Shown: positions 1 through 8,936 of the stretch, piece after piece
How positions within the stretch are numbered: position 1 is the first letter of the stretch
Layout: each line of letters starts with the position of its first letter
Notes under the pieces: model-generated
What the model was told of the DNA's origin: nothing
The model's input: only the letters and a program-made list of their open reading frames with translations
Database searches by the model: none
Program-made: the position numbers and the translations under genes
Assembly: GCF_002836205.1 (NCBI RefSeq)
Contig: NZ_PJBE01000013.1
Coordinates: 2,728,001-2,792,000, forward strand
Source: Shewanella sp. Choline-02u-19
Lineage (GTDB): Bacteria > Pseudomonadota > Gammaproteobacteria > Enterobacterales > Shewanellaceae
Length of the DNA stretch: 64,000 nt
Direction of reading: 5' to 3'

Positions 1-395
1 CCAACAAAACGTTGATTATCAAGTAGAATACGTTGACGACCAAACTTAGCCAGTGTTTCAGCTGGACCTCTATAACCAATAAACCCCTGATTAATCTGAG
101 TGTAGGCATAGTCGGCGATAAGTGGCTCATTATCCGTAGAGCGAACATCATCAATTTCAGCTACGGCAAACAGCTTATAGATATCGCCTGTTTGATAGTT
201 TAATCGAGTACGTAAAGTGGTTTGATTTTCTTGGTCAACGTTCGCAACATCAACATCTTCAAATCGAAGACGGAATTGAACTTTAACTTTTGAGTCATCA
301 ATAAAAGCTTTCTTTAGTGGATCAACTGTGTCGGCAGTGGCGGCGGTAGAGGCTAAACTTGCAAGTACGGCTAACGTTAGGGCATGGACTTTCAT
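1..395 (-). CDS. Outer-membrane porin / alginate-export-like protein (C-terminus outside window)
   Basis: The reading frame is open from the ATG at 395 to the left edge, so only the first ~131 residues are visible. It begins with a typical signal peptide ending in an AxA-type site (ASTAATA, about residues 15-21). The mature part has alternating polar and hydrophobic strands and the segment GRQRILLDNQRFVG, which is typical of alginate-export-like or OprD-like 16-18 strand porins of gammaproteobacteria. It would sit in the outer membrane as a channel for small solutes. No substrate can be assigned. The family call is pattern recognition from the N-terminal quarter only. No operon partner is visible because the next gene on this strand is 300 bp upstream. 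Confidence 0.7.
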   Translation of the reverse strand, partial: MKVHALTLAVLASLASTAATADTVDPLKKAFIDDSKVKVQFRLRFEDVDVANVDQENQTTLRTRLNYQTGDIYKLFAVAEIDDVRSTDNEPLIADYAYTQINQGFIGYRGPAETLAKFGRQRILLDNQRFV

Positions 396-700
396 TTATT
401 GTAATCCTTTTGTTTTCATCATTCTTATGGGTTGTTATAAAGCTGAAAACAACTTGATAACTTGATCTAGAACAATGTTGCTAAATGATTACATTTTCGT
501 GTTAAGAACTGTGAGCACGATCATCACCAACTACTAATTTAGGGGTACCTATAAATAGGTAGTTGATTCATTTTGCTTAAGTTTATATTTCTAATGCAGG
601 TAGTTATTAAGATAAACAATATCTAATTTACACATAAAATCAAAGCAGAAAGCCTGCCTATACTCATGGAGTACAAGCAGATTTTATAAAGCATTAACCG
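396..700. other. Intergenic stretch upstream of the porin gene
   Basis: No credible gene. It is AT-rich and presumably carries the porin promoter and 5' leader. A segment near 551-571 resembles the start of the MITE-like repeat at 40846-41012 but is too short to call a copy. Confidence 0.4.
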
Positions 701-1564
701 CTATAGATTACCGAATTTACCATTAGCATTCTTCCATTGCTCTTTGTTTAAAATGGTTTCCATTACATCCCAATGCTCAGCAATTTTGCCATTTTCAATA
801 CGGAACAAGTCATAATATGAGGTAGGTTTTCCCGCAAAGCGACCTTCGCTAATGGCTAACACAAAATTACCTTCACCTAATATTTTAAAAGCCTTATCGT
901 ACTCCATGGTGATCCCTTGTTGTCCCATCGCCTCAATCGCTTGGCCTAAACCAGATACGCCATCGGCAATTGCGGTGTTATGTTGCAGATAATGATCACC
1001 ATCGAAGTACTTTGTAAGCTTGTCGTACTCAGCGTTGATCAAAATAGTTTCCACAAAATCTGCTACTAACGCTTTATTTTCTGCCGTCTTATCTAAATCT
1101 AATACTGTCGTTACACCATCTAACTGTGTTCTACCACTTGGGTTAGCCTGTTGTGCTTTTTGAGCTAAGTTATCCCAATGCTCAACAATCTGACCATTTT
1201 CAAATCGGAATAGATCAAAGCCAACTTTAGGACCAAAAAAATTATAATCGGTATGAGTAAAGACATAATCACCATCTTCAAATACACGCTCAACATTGAC
1301 CTTAGCGCTACCTTTTGGCAGCGCCTGTAGCGCTTCGCCAAAACCTGCTAAACCGTCTGCAATAGCCAAATTGTGCTGAGTATAGTCACTGGCATTCACA
1401 TAAGAGATTGCTTTACTGTCACCGGTCTCTATCGCATTGAGTAGCGCTACCGCTTTAGTTTTATTTGAAATATTCATCGTTGACTCCGATTCTGCAGAAA
1501 GATTTGAACAACCGCCCAGTAAGCTGCTGCTCACCAGTAGTGTTGCAAGTAATTGGGTTTTCAT
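701..1564 (-). CDS. Lipoprotein with two tandem SnoaL-like (NTF2 fold) domains
   Basis: This 287-residue protein starts with a lipoprotein signal peptide whose lipobox is LLGGC (Cys about residue 19), so it is probably anchored on the periplasmic side of a membrane. Two homologous halves follow, about residues 37-140 and 160-275. Each carries a Y-x-QHN-x-AIADG-type motif and an F-R-F/I-ENG-x-I-x-EHWD motif, the hallmark of SnoaL-like polyketide-cyclase or ester-cyclase proteins. It is therefore an internal duplication of a single NTF2-like domain. The ligand is unknown; secreted homologues are often annotated only as nuclear transport factor 2 family. The AraC-type gene lies 94 bp upstream on the same strand and may control it. 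Confidence is high for the fold, low for function. Confidence 0.85.
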   Translation of the reverse strand: MKTQLLATLLVSSSLLGGCSNLSAESESTMNISNKTKAVALLNAIETGDSKAISYVNASDYTQHNLAIADGLAGFGEALQALPKGSAKVNVERVFEDGDYVFTHTDYNFFGPKVGFDLFRFENGQIVEHWDNLAQKAQQANPSGRTQLDGVTTVLDLDKTAENKALVADFVETILINAEYDKLTKYFDGDHYLQHNTAIADGVSGLGQAIEAMGQQGITMEYDKAFKILGEGNFVLAISEGRFAGKPTSYYDLFRIENGKIAEHWDVMETILNKEQWKNANGKFGNL

Positions 1565-1658
1565 TGTGTATCCCTAACAATTGAATTCGGAGCCATTGTA
1601 GGGTTTGAATGCAGGTTTCAGCAGGTAAAATCAAGCAGTAAAATGGTAAATATGAGCC

Positions 1659-2534
1659 TTAAGTGTTTCGTTTAAATTGGCTTGGGGTCATTAAAGTATG
1701 CTTCTTAAAGTACTTAACAAAATTAGTAGGCTCATCAAACCCTAAATAATCAGATAGTTGCTGAACCTGTATATTATCAATCGACAAACGTCTCTTCGCC
1801 TCTAAGATGGTATAAGAGTCTATCAACTGTTTAGCGGTACGATTCGTCGCCATCTTACAAACTTTATTCAATGTCTTATAAGTCGTCCCAACCTGTAACG
1901 CTAATGCCTTAGCATCTCGCGTATGAGTAAAGGCGTCACTTAAGGTTTCAGTAAAGCGATCAAAACAGTTAATTTGTGTCGGTGTCATCTGATGGTGATA
2001 AATATCAGGTCTACATTCACTGACTTTAGTCAGAAGTGCGGCAAACAACACCTGTAGATAACTAATATTAGGGGTTGTTAACTCGTACTCGGTGAAGATT
2101 AATTCCATCAATCTAACTAATGAATGTGCTTGCTCTGTAGATAAATTAAAGTTTTGTAGATATGAGCTCACTAAATGAGTGGGTGCAAAAATCTTGATGT
2201 CGATGGCAGCTGCCACCCTATCTAAATACTCATCGGTAAAAATAACCACCTTGCCTGCGGGTTTATTGGTGAGATCAAACGCATGTACCTGACCTTTATT
2301 GACCAACACGACGCTGCCTTTTTCTACCTGAAGAGTATTAAAGTCAACGAAATGATCCCCCTGATTGCCAGTAAAGAAGATCAGGTTATGAAAATCTATC
2401 CTGTGGGGTTTACCAAAAAAGCTTATCTCTCCTGCCGCCACTCTGTCATACAAGCTGGAGAGCTCAATAACTTCAAATCCAACATCCGGAAGCTTGGTAT
2501 CTCTGAAACTAATTTCAGGCACTAAATCGTTCAT
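1659..2534 (-). CDS. AraC-family transcriptional regulator
   Basis: This 291-residue protein has an N-terminal cupin-like sensor region (about residues 20-110, with a GDHFVDF/GSVVLVNKGQVHAF pattern typical of AraC ligand pockets) and a C-terminal pair of helix-turn-helix motifs (about residues 185-291). The last part contains LSDYLGFDEPTNFVKYFKK and MTPSQFKR, the standard AraC signature in which the second HTH is followed by P-x-x-F/Y-R. The effector is unknown. The double SnoaL lipoprotein lies just downstream on the same strand, and regulator and target are often adjacent in this family, so that lipoprotein is the first candidate target. Confidence 0.9.
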   Translation of the reverse strand: MNDLVPEISFRDTKLPDVGFEVIELSSLYDRVAAGEISFFGKPHRIDFHNLIFFTGNQGDHFVDFNTLQVEKGSVVLVNKGQVHAFDLTNKPAGKVVIFTDEYLDRVAAAIDIKIFAPTHLVSSYLQNFNLSTEQAHSLVRLMELIFTEYELTTPNISYLQVLFAALLTKVSECRPDIYHHQMTPTQINCFDRFTETLSDAFTHTRDAKALALQVGTTYKTLNKVCKMATNRTAKQLIDSYTILEAKRRLSIDNIQVQQLSDYLGFDEPTNFVKYFKKHTLMTPSQFKRNT

Positions 2535-2675
2535 TTGAACTCACTTATCATTACGTCACCTCCCCAGTATACCTAAAGCGTAAAATCTGTCTTTATCGAC
2601 TTGAATTTAATCAAACAATTGACTTTACTTAACCGGTTAAGGTTGTATTTACTCATACAAGATTAAGGGGTTTTT

Positions 2676-2915
2676 ATGTTAGGCGAAGATCATTCTCTGC
2701 TCCATGAGTTTCCTGAGCACCACGCTATTATTATGGAACGGTGTAAAAGTGATGCAGCATTTAATAAAGATGCCAAACACTACAACGCATTGGATAAAGA
2801 GATCCGAGTGCTGGAATTAAATGGCGCACCAATAGATGATGAATCCATGCACCAACTAAAGCATGACCGAGCTGAATTAAAAGACTCGTTATATATGCGT
2901 TTATCAAACAAGTAG
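2676..2915 (+). CDS. YdcH-like DUF465 protein
   Basis: A 79-residue, highly charged, all-helical protein with the DUF465 pattern: HxLxxEFPE near the start, then F-N-x-x-A-K-x-Y-x-x-L-D-K-E-I and a C-terminal L-K-x-x-R-x-x-L-K-D. An AAGGGG ribosome-binding site sits 6-7 bases before the ATG. Members are small cytoplasmic proteins of unknown function, often induced by stress. It appears monocistronic, because a strong terminator follows about 70 bp after the stop. Confidence 0.88.
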   Translation: MLGEDHSLLHEFPEHHAIIMERCKSDAAFNKDAKHYNALDKEIRVLELNGAPIDDESMHQLKHDRAELKDSLYMRLSNK

Positions 2916-2987
2916 TGTTTCGCTAAGCTAGGTATGATGCATCGGCGCTAACGTACTGCGAGCTTAGATTAGCCAAATAACGATTAA

Positions 2988-3016
2988 GGCCAAGGGTAAG
3001 TAACTTGGCCTTTTTT
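2988..3016 (+). terminator. Rho-independent terminator after the DUF465 gene
   Basis: The 7-bp stem GGCCAAG/CTTGGCC (2988-2994 with 3004-3010) is followed by six T residues. Confidence 0.85.
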
Positions 3017-3126
3017 ATTGCAGTTGCAAATTAACACCACACTTTGGCAACCTAAAACAAACAAATGTTTCATAGCATAGAGTTAACTGGTATCTTTGCC
3101 GCGCATATTAAGAAAGGATACCTAAC

Positions 3127-4038
3127 ATGTCGCTGTTAAAACCATCACCACTTGCATTTTTAAAATCAATTTCAATAGTAAAATCTCTACCAATACTGCT
3201 CATTATCATTGCCTTATTTAACTCTTACTTTATTGTAATTGAAGGGCATGTGGGTGTTGTTAAGCGCTTCGGAGAAGCGAAAGAACAACAAAATCCAGGC
3301 TTACACTTCAAGATCCCATTTATCGAAACCGTTGAGCTGATCGAAGTTCGTACCCGTAAAAATGCCGAAAAAATGGCATCAAGCACTAAAGAGCAGATGC
3401 CCGTCACGATTGAGGTTTCGGTTAACTGGACCGTTAACAAAGAAGCTGCTTTAGAGCTATTTAAACGTTATGGCGGCTTAACCCAGTTTGAACAACGTAT
3501 TCTCGACCCACGTTTTCGCTCAGCGACAAAAGATACCATTCCTCAATTTGAAGCAGAGCAACTGATTCAAGACAGAGCCAGTGCGATACGAGGTATAGAG
3601 AAGCGCTTGGCTGAAGAGATGGAAGGCTTTCCAGTCGTGGTTGATAATATTCAAATTGAGAATATTATCTTGCCGCAAAAATACATCAACTCGATAGAGA
3701 TAAAGCAAACTGAGAAAAACCTTGCAGCAGCAGAGGAGCATAAGCTTGAGCGTCAACGTTTAGAAGCACTGCGAGCAGTAAATACTGCAGATGCTCAGGC
3801 AAAAGGGATTTTGAAAATTGCCGAAGCTGAATCTAAAGCAATATTACTCAAAGGTTTAGCTGAGGCACAGGCGATTGAAGCAAAAGCTAAAGCGCTCAAA
3901 AATAACCCGCTGATTGTAAAGTTAACCGAAGCGCAAGCTTGGGATGGAAGACTGCCAAGTACCATGATGGGTAACGGCGTAATGCCAATTATGGATATTA
4001 GAGCTGAAGCTGAAGCTGACGCTGAATCTAATAAATAA
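3127..4038 (+). CDS. SPFH/prohibitin-family membrane protein
   Basis: This 303-residue protein has one N-terminal membrane helix (about residues 19-38). An SPFH (band 7) domain begins at IEGHVGVVKRFGEA and runs to about residue 195. After it comes a long Ala/Glu/Lys-rich coiled coil (ADAQAKGILKIAEAESKAIL) typical of prohibitins, HflC and stomatins. Such proteins form ring-shaped oligomers at the inner membrane and often scaffold membrane proteases. No hflK or nfeD partner lies next to it, so this is a stand-alone prohibitin-like member rather than HflK/HflC. An AAAGGA site lies 10 bases before the ATG. The terminator at 4086 suggests a single-gene transcript. Confidence 0.88.
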   Translation: MSLLKPSPLAFLKSISIVKSLPILLIIIALFNSYFIVIEGHVGVVKRFGEAKEQQNPGLHFKIPFIETVELIEVRTRKNAEKMASSTKEQMPVTIEVSVNWTVNKEAALELFKRYGGLTQFEQRILDPRFRSATKDTIPQFEAEQLIQDRASAIRGIEKRLAEEMEGFPVVVDNIQIENIILPQKYINSIEIKQTEKNLAAAEEHKLERQRLEALRAVNTADAQAKGILKIAEAESKAILLKGLAEAQAIEAKAKALKNNPLIVKLTEAQAWDGRLPSTMMGNGVMPIMDIRAEAEADAESNK

Positions 4039-4085
4039 CATAGATATTATGCATCGATTCCTTTAATAAAAAGTGGTTAACAAAG

Positions 4086-4109
4086 CGGGGCCTTATAAGG
4101 CCTCGTTTT
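4086..4109 (+). terminator. Terminator after the SPFH gene
   Basis: A near-perfect 20-bp palindrome (4086-4105, centre TTATAA, one G:T pair) is followed by four T residues. Confidence 0.7.
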
Positions 4110-4310
4110 CATACTGTTACTGAGATTTCTATTCATAACTAGCGGATCCGTTTACTGACGAGTTTGCCTACAGCGTCAATTTTCTTAACCCTCACCTACA
4201 GACATCACAGCTAATTTTATGGTCAGACTTAGCAGATAAATCCTCTGATTTAGCTATCCTCAAGTAATACCCATTTTTAAATTTAAATAGCGTTGGTTGC
4301 AAATAGGCAC

Positions 4311-4333
4311 ATTATCAATTTTTTATTGATAAT
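4311..4333. promoter_or_regulatory. 9-bp perfect inverted repeat, possible operator
   Basis: ATTATCAAT at 4311-4319 and ATTGATAAT at 4325-4333 are separated by five T residues, about 120 bp before the ABM/nitroreductase operon. The remainder of 4110-4450 shows no gene. The symmetry suggests a dimeric regulator site in the promoter region, but the regulator is unknown. A related ATCAAT/ATTGAT palindrome lies upstream of gloA-nemA at 23205-23220. Confidence 0.4.
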
Positions 4334-4450
4334 AATTCAAAAGCTAAGCTGTTTTTGTTTTGAATCGTTAGCGCTACTATGCACCGCATAGAAAGCACGT
4401 ACCAAATGCATTGCCAAGAAGACAGTTAGACTTAAACACAGGAGTTCAGC

Positions 4451-4741
4451 ATGGCCAACCTCACTATCGTCGCTAACATCATCGCCAAAATAGACAGCAT
4501 TGAATTCGTCAAAGCTGAGTTAATCAAGCTTATTGACATTACCCGCGCTGAAGCAGGTTGCATCAACTATGACTTACACCAGGACAATGAAAACCCTGCC
4601 CACTTTGTGTTTTATGAGAACTGGCAATCACGTGAACAATTACAAGCACATCTAGCAAATAGTCACCTAGCTGATTACATCGCCGCCACAGAAGGCCGCG
4701 TTGAGCTATTTAGCATAAATGAAATGACTAAAATTGGCTGA
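4451..4741 (+). CDS. Antibiotic biosynthesis monooxygenase (ABM) domain protein, YgiN-like
   Basis: A 96-residue ferredoxin-fold protein with the ABM core: an initial beta-strand NLTIVANIIAK, the helix VKAELIKLIDITRAE, the signature AGCINYDLHQD, then FVFYENW and a C-terminal helix. Members such as YgiN act on quinols or small aromatics as dimers, without a prosthetic group. A GGAG ribosome-binding site precedes the ATG. The nitroreductase gene begins 76 bp downstream on the same strand with no terminator between, so the two are probably co-transcribed, which fits a role in redox or quinone stress. The exact substrate is unknown. Confidence 0.88.
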   Translation: MANLTIVANIIAKIDSIEFVKAELIKLIDITRAEAGCINYDLHQDNENPAHFVFYENWQSREQLQAHLANSHLADYIAATEGRVELFSINEMTKIG

Positions 4742-4817
4742 TGTGCGTTTTAATCCCAACTTACAAACAATATTAATGGTGCCAGTCCAATAACACTCGC
4801 ATCAAAAGGAAAATTTC

Positions 4818-5474
4818 ATGACTCACCCTATCATTACCGATTTAGACAAGCGTTACACAGCTAAGAAATACGATGCGTCAAAGCGTATTCCGCAAACAGA
4901 TCTTGATGTAATTTATGAAGCAATGCGCCTATCAGCATCTTCAATTAACTCTCAACCTTGGAAATTCATCGTCATTGAGAGTGATCAAGCAAAGCAGCGC
5001 ATGCATGACACCTTTGCCAATAAATTCCAGTTTAACCAACCACATATAAAGTCAGCATCGCATGTCATCTTGTTTGCACACAATCCAAGCTACACTCGTG
5101 AGGATTACGCTAAAGTGGTTGATAAGGGGATCGAAGATGGTCGTACTAAACCTGAAGATAGAGAGCAAGCGTTTGGCGGCTTTGCCTTTGTATCACTCAA
5201 CACTGACGAAAAAGGTAACAATGAAGCTTGGACTAAGTCGCAAACATACTTAGCCGTAGGTAATACGATGCATGCTCTCGCCCGTCTTGGTATCGATTCA
5301 ACACCGATGGAAGGTGTTGATAGCGAGCTTATCGGTGAAATATTTAAAGATGAACTGGGCGGTTATGTCTGTGAAGTGGCGTTAGCCATCGGTTATCACC
5401 ACCCAGATGAAGATTATAATGCTAACTTGCCAAAATCACGATTGGCTTCAAAAGACGTGATGACGATCATTTAA
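4818..5474 (+). CDS. NAD(P)H-dependent nitroreductase family flavoprotein, NfsB-like
   Basis: This 218-residue protein matches the FMN-dependent nitroreductase family. It has an N-terminal RYTAKKYD motif, the FMN-binding segment SSINSQPWKFIVIES (about residues 41-55), a central aromatic-rich helix, and LARLGIDSTPMEGVD near the end, which resembles oxygen-insensitive NfsB. The expected activity is two-electron reduction of nitroaromatics, quinones or related electrophiles in the cytoplasm. An AAAAGGA site precedes the start. It follows the ABM gene, and a strong terminator follows it, so the pair forms a short operon. Confidence 0.92.
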   Translation: MTHPIITDLDKRYTAKKYDASKRIPQTDLDVIYEAMRLSASSINSQPWKFIVIESDQAKQRMHDTFANKFQFNQPHIKSASHVILFAHNPSYTREDYAKVVDKGIEDGRTKPEDREQAFGGFAFVSLNTDEKGNNEAWTKSQTYLAVGNTMHALARLGIDSTPMEGVDSELIGEIFKDELGGYVCEVALAIGYHHPDEDYNANLPKSRLASKDVMTII

Positions 5475-5504
5475 CCAGCGACTTCTCATCAGTGTATTGA
5501 CTAG

Positions 5505-5543
5505 AATGCCATACATACCTAATCGTATTGTATGGCATTTTTT
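5505..5543 (+). terminator. Terminator of the ABM-nitroreductase operon
   Basis: AATGCCATA at 5505-5513 pairs with TATGGCATT at 5531-5539, followed by a T-tract. Confidence 0.85.
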
Positions 5544-5770
5544 ATAGGTGCTTAACCAATCTCCCGCCACCACATGTTCATCACTAACTCACTTTTCCCC
5601 GTAAAGCATCAACAGTTCTAAAAATGCCTAAAACATTGCAATTATTGATTGAATAAAAATAACTTTATGTTAATTCCCCTTTGTTTTTTATAGCATAAAT
5701 AGAATTACTGGTTAGATGAAGGTGCACTGCAACCACTAAGGGAAATAGAAGTTATGTTATGACATGATCG

Positions 5771-6128
5771 AAGTTAACCATCAACATACTAGGCATGACG
5801 CTGCCTGCATTAAGTGGCTGCGCCCTTTCACCAAAAAATGTCAACGATATTCAATTTAAGGATCCAAAGTTTGCACAATGTATTGCACAAACCGGCATTA
5901 CAGAACAATCAAAGATTACTGAACTCAGCTGCGTTGGTAAGTAAGCAAATAACTCACGTCGATGAAATTCGTTACATGTCAGCACTAACGGATCTCGTTT
6001 TAATCGATAATGAATTAACGGAGTTTGATGCAACAGTACAGTCTAATCTTCGCCGTCTAAACCTGACCTTAATGTCACTTAATATTCGTGATGGAAGAAA
6101 ACTGACTAAAGCAGATAGAGTGCATTAA
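5771..6128 (+). pseudogene. Frameshifted leucine-rich-repeat-like lipoprotein
   Basis: Two overlapping frames together make one coherent protein. The first reads a lipobox-like LPALSGC, then PKNVNDIQFKDPKFAQCI and ITELSCVGK, and stops at 5942. The second continues with QITHVDEIRYMSALTDLVLI in leucine-rich-repeat style up to 6128. The join is a tandem TAAG-TAAG at 5938-5945; removing one copy restores ...SCVGKQITHVDEIRYM without a stop. No well-placed start codon precedes the signal-peptide part, so the 5' end may also be damaged. Intact relatives would be short secreted LRR-like lipoproteins. I infer that this copy is inactive. Confidence 0.7.
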
Positions 6129-6250
6129 GACCTAAAATAGCCTCTCATTATAACTTTGCTAACAATTGCGCAGTTGACATTTTATGCCATTTATAGAAGA
6201 TAGAATCGCTAAAAAATTATAATAACTTCAGCAAGGAAGAGCATAAAATA

Positions 6251-8323
6251 ATGAAAAAATCACTAATTGCTATTGCCCTAGCCACTGCCTTTTTAGGCGG
6301 CTGCGGTACTTCGGATGTTAACAACAGCAAAGCAACAACAGAAGTCACTAAGACAACAGCAAACAAAGCAGAGCTAGGTAGCTTTGGCGTTGAGTTATCA
6401 GCGCGTAATGAAGCCGTCAAACCTGGTGATGACTTTTTTATGTATGCCAGCGGCACCTGGTATGACAATTACATCATGCCGGCAGACAAGACACGCTATG
6501 GTGCATTCACCGGTCTTGCTGAGCGCAGCGAAACACAAGTTAAAGAGATTATCGATGATATTGCCAGTCGTAGCGATCTCAATGCTGAAGAGCAATTAAT
6601 TGCCGACTTTTACCAGTCATACATGGACACCGACACCATTAATAAATTGGGCATAACCCCAATTCAAGGCACACTTGATCAGATCGCGGCGATAAAAACA
6701 ACGGATGATCTAACCAAGGTCTTTGGCCAAGCATGGCTTACTGGCGCAACGTCACCTATTTCAGGTGGGATGTGGTTTAACCGCCTCGACCCAAATCAAT
6801 ACGAAATGTCTATTGGCGCTGGCGGCCTAGGTTTACCAGACCGTTCATATTACCTTGAAGACAGCGAACGTTTTGTAAAAATTCGTACTGCTTACGTCAA
6901 TCACATCGCAGAGATGCTGGCATTTGCAGGCGTTAAAGATACCGAAGATCGTGCAGAAGCTATCCTGGCACTTGAAACCAAGATGGCTGAAGGGCAGTGG
7001 CCACGAGAGAAACGTCGAAACCGTGATTTAACCTTAAACCAAGTTAAGCGCCCAGATCTTGCTAAAGAGTATCCAGGTTTTGATTGGGATATGTATTTTG
7101 CAGAAACGGGATACAAGGTTCCTCAGTTGAATATCTCACAACCAGATCCAGTGAAAACCATGATTGGCTTAGTTAACAGCGAGTCGCTCAAGGTTTGGCA
7201 AGACTACCTTACTTTTCATACAGTGAGTAACAACGCTGATGTGTTATCTGAAGATATCTACGCTGCTAACTTTGCTTTTTACGGCAAAGAGTTAAGCGGA
7301 CAAGAGGAGCCTCGTCCTCGTTGGAAACGTGCGGTATCTGAAATGTCAGGCACGCAGTCATTAGGCTTTGCCATTGGTAAAGTATACGTAGCACGTTACT
7401 TCCCTGAATCATCTAAGCAGCAAATGTCAGCGCTAGTTGAGAATTTGCGCACTGCAATGGGCCAACGTATTGATGGCCTTGACTGGATGGGTGCAGAAAC
7501 AAAAGTAAATGCCCACGCCAAGCTTGCCGCTTTCACCCCTAAAATTGGTTACCCTGATGTTTGGCAAGAATTTGAGGGTTTAGCCCTGACAAAGACAGAT
7601 CTAGTGGGTAACCTTCACAATTTACGTGAGTACTTTAAAGCTGATAGTGTGGCTAAAGAACTACAGAAAACTGACCGTAATCGCTGGGGCATGACACCGC
7701 AACGTGTTAACGCCTATTACAATAGCTCGTTTAACGAGATTGTATTCCCAGCGGCGATTCTACAACCTCCGTTCTTCGACCCAAATGCCGATCCTGCCGT
7801 GAACTATGGCGGTATTGGTGCTGTTATCGGCCATGAGATGGGCCACGGATTTGATGATCAGGGCTCTAAATCTGATGCTAATGGTATTCAACGCAATTGG
7901 TGGACTGATGCAGATCGCGCCGCATTTGATGCCAAAGCAGATCAACTAGCAGCTCAATACAGTCAGTATGAGCCTATCCCTGAAAATTTCGTTAATGGTC
8001 GTAACAGCTTAGGCGAGAACATTGGTGATGTAGGCGGCCTTTCTATGGCGTACCACGCATATAAGCTTAGCCTTAATGGTAAAGAAGCACCGGTAATCGA
8101 CGGCGTCACTGGCGATCAACGCTTCTTCCTTGCGTGGGCACAAGTCTGGAAAGAAAAACGTACCGAGCAAAGCATGCTTAATCAGCTTCGAGCTGGTACA
8201 CATGCTCCAGGGCGATATCGTGCTCAAGCACCTCGCAACCACGATGCTTGGTACAAAGCATTTGACGTTAAACCAGGCGATGCACTTTATTTAGCAGAAG
8301 ATGAGCGTGTACGTATTTGGTAA
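6251..8323 (+). CDS. M13-family (neprilysin/PepO-like) zinc metallopeptidase lipoprotein
   Basis: This 690-residue protein starts with a lipoprotein signal peptide (lipobox FLGGC). It contains the full M13 zinc site: HEMGH at residues 528-532 and ENIGD at 589-593, where the Glu is the third zinc ligand. It also has the substrate-binding VNAYYNSSFNEIVFPAAIL segment and ends in the family-typical pattern VKPGDALYLAEDERVRIW. The length is that of a complete M13 peptidase. It probably acts in the periplasm on small peptides, as a lipid-anchored oligopeptidase. It is monocistronic: an AAGGA site lies upstream and a UUCG-capped terminator lies downstream. Confidence 0.95.
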   Translation: MKKSLIAIALATAFLGGCGTSDVNNSKATTEVTKTTANKAELGSFGVELSARNEAVKPGDDFFMYASGTWYDNYIMPADKTRYGAFTGLAERSETQVKEIIDDIASRSDLNAEEQLIADFYQSYMDTDTINKLGITPIQGTLDQIAAIKTTDDLTKVFGQAWLTGATSPISGGMWFNRLDPNQYEMSIGAGGLGLPDRSYYLEDSERFVKIRTAYVNHIAEMLAFAGVKDTEDRAEAILALETKMAEGQWPREKRRNRDLTLNQVKRPDLAKEYPGFDWDMYFAETGYKVPQLNISQPDPVKTMIGLVNSESLKVWQDYLTFHTVSNNADVLSEDIYAANFAFYGKELSGQEEPRPRWKRAVSEMSGTQSLGFAIGKVYVARYFPESSKQQMSALVENLRTAMGQRIDGLDWMGAETKVNAHAKLAAFTPKIGYPDVWQEFEGLALTKTDLVGNLHNLREYFKADSVAKELQKTDRNRWGMTPQRVNAYYNSSFNEIVFPAAILQPPFFDPNADPAVNYGGIGAVIGHEMGHGFDDQGSKSDANGIQRNWWTDADRAAFDAKADQLAAQYSQYEPIPENFVNGRNSLGENIGDVGGLSMAYHAYKLSLNGKEAPVIDGVTGDQRFFLAWAQVWKEKRTEQSMLNQLRAGTHAPGRYRAQAPRNHDAWYKAFDVKPGDALYLAEDERVRIW

Positions 8324-8363
8324 TGTAGGCAAATAGCTAACACTGTTTAATCTACTTGAAATT

Positions 8364-8395
8364 AATGCAGTTCAGTTCGCTGAACTGCATTTTTT
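8364..8395 (+). terminator. UUCG-tetraloop terminator after the M13 peptidase
   Basis: A 10-bp perfect stem (8366-8375 with 8380-8389) is closed by loop TTCG and followed by six T residues. It may also serve the convergent small gene at 8422. Confidence 0.93.
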
Positions 8396-8421
8396 ATAAA
8401 TATTTTAAAAAATAAAAGCGT

Positions 8422-8670
8422 TTAGTGCTTTCCTTTTACGCCATTGCCCACCATATCTTTGCCCGTTGCAAAAATCTCATCGGTTATCCAGCGCGCATGC
8501 AATAATTTGTGCTTATTATCGAAGACCGCAACAAAATGGCGACCGTCGGCGTTATTGGTAGCCATACCAACGCCCTCGATCCCTGCAAGACCTAAACCAC
8601 CATTTTCCACTGACAGCAGAAATTGTTCTAGTTTAGCTAAGCTATCGATAACACTTTGTTCATCATTCAT
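8422..8670 (-). CDS. Small conserved-looking protein of unknown function
   Basis: The frame is open from 8718, but the ATG at 8670 (MNDEQSVIDSL) has a GAGAG ribosome-binding site at good distance, so I use that start, giving 82 residues. The protein has an N-terminal amphipathic helix, a Gly-rich turn (GGLGLAGIEGVGMAT), and then a beta-rich part with HFVAVFDNKHKLLHARW. There is no signal peptide or membrane segment. I do not recognise the family. It is convergent with the M13 peptidase gene. Confidence 0.6.
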   Translation of the reverse strand: MNDEQSVIDSLAKLEQFLLSVENGGLGLAGIEGVGMATNNADGRHFVAVFDNKHKLLHARWITDEIFATGKDMVGNGVKGKH

Positions 8671-8936
8671 CTTTATACTCTCTTCATTTTTACGTAGGCA
8701 ACCGATCTCAGTAGCCACGCTTATAGTGCGATATTGTGACTATTTTAGCGCTACTGACAAAGGATTTAAACTGAGTTGCATAACAATAGCGGCTGAGTTT
8801 TAAATAAAGCTCTCAAGCTACTTGATTTAATTTCGAATTAGAGCTTTAGTTTCATCATAAAACGAGGGTTTTTACCTGTTATTTTTAGCTGATTTTTTTG
8901 TTTAACTGATATTCCATCAAAATAAAGGGTTACTTT

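Noticed and set aside
2283..2525. 80-residue plus-strand frame inside the AraC gene
   Set aside because: It is a shadow of the AraC-family coding sequence, without its own start signal.
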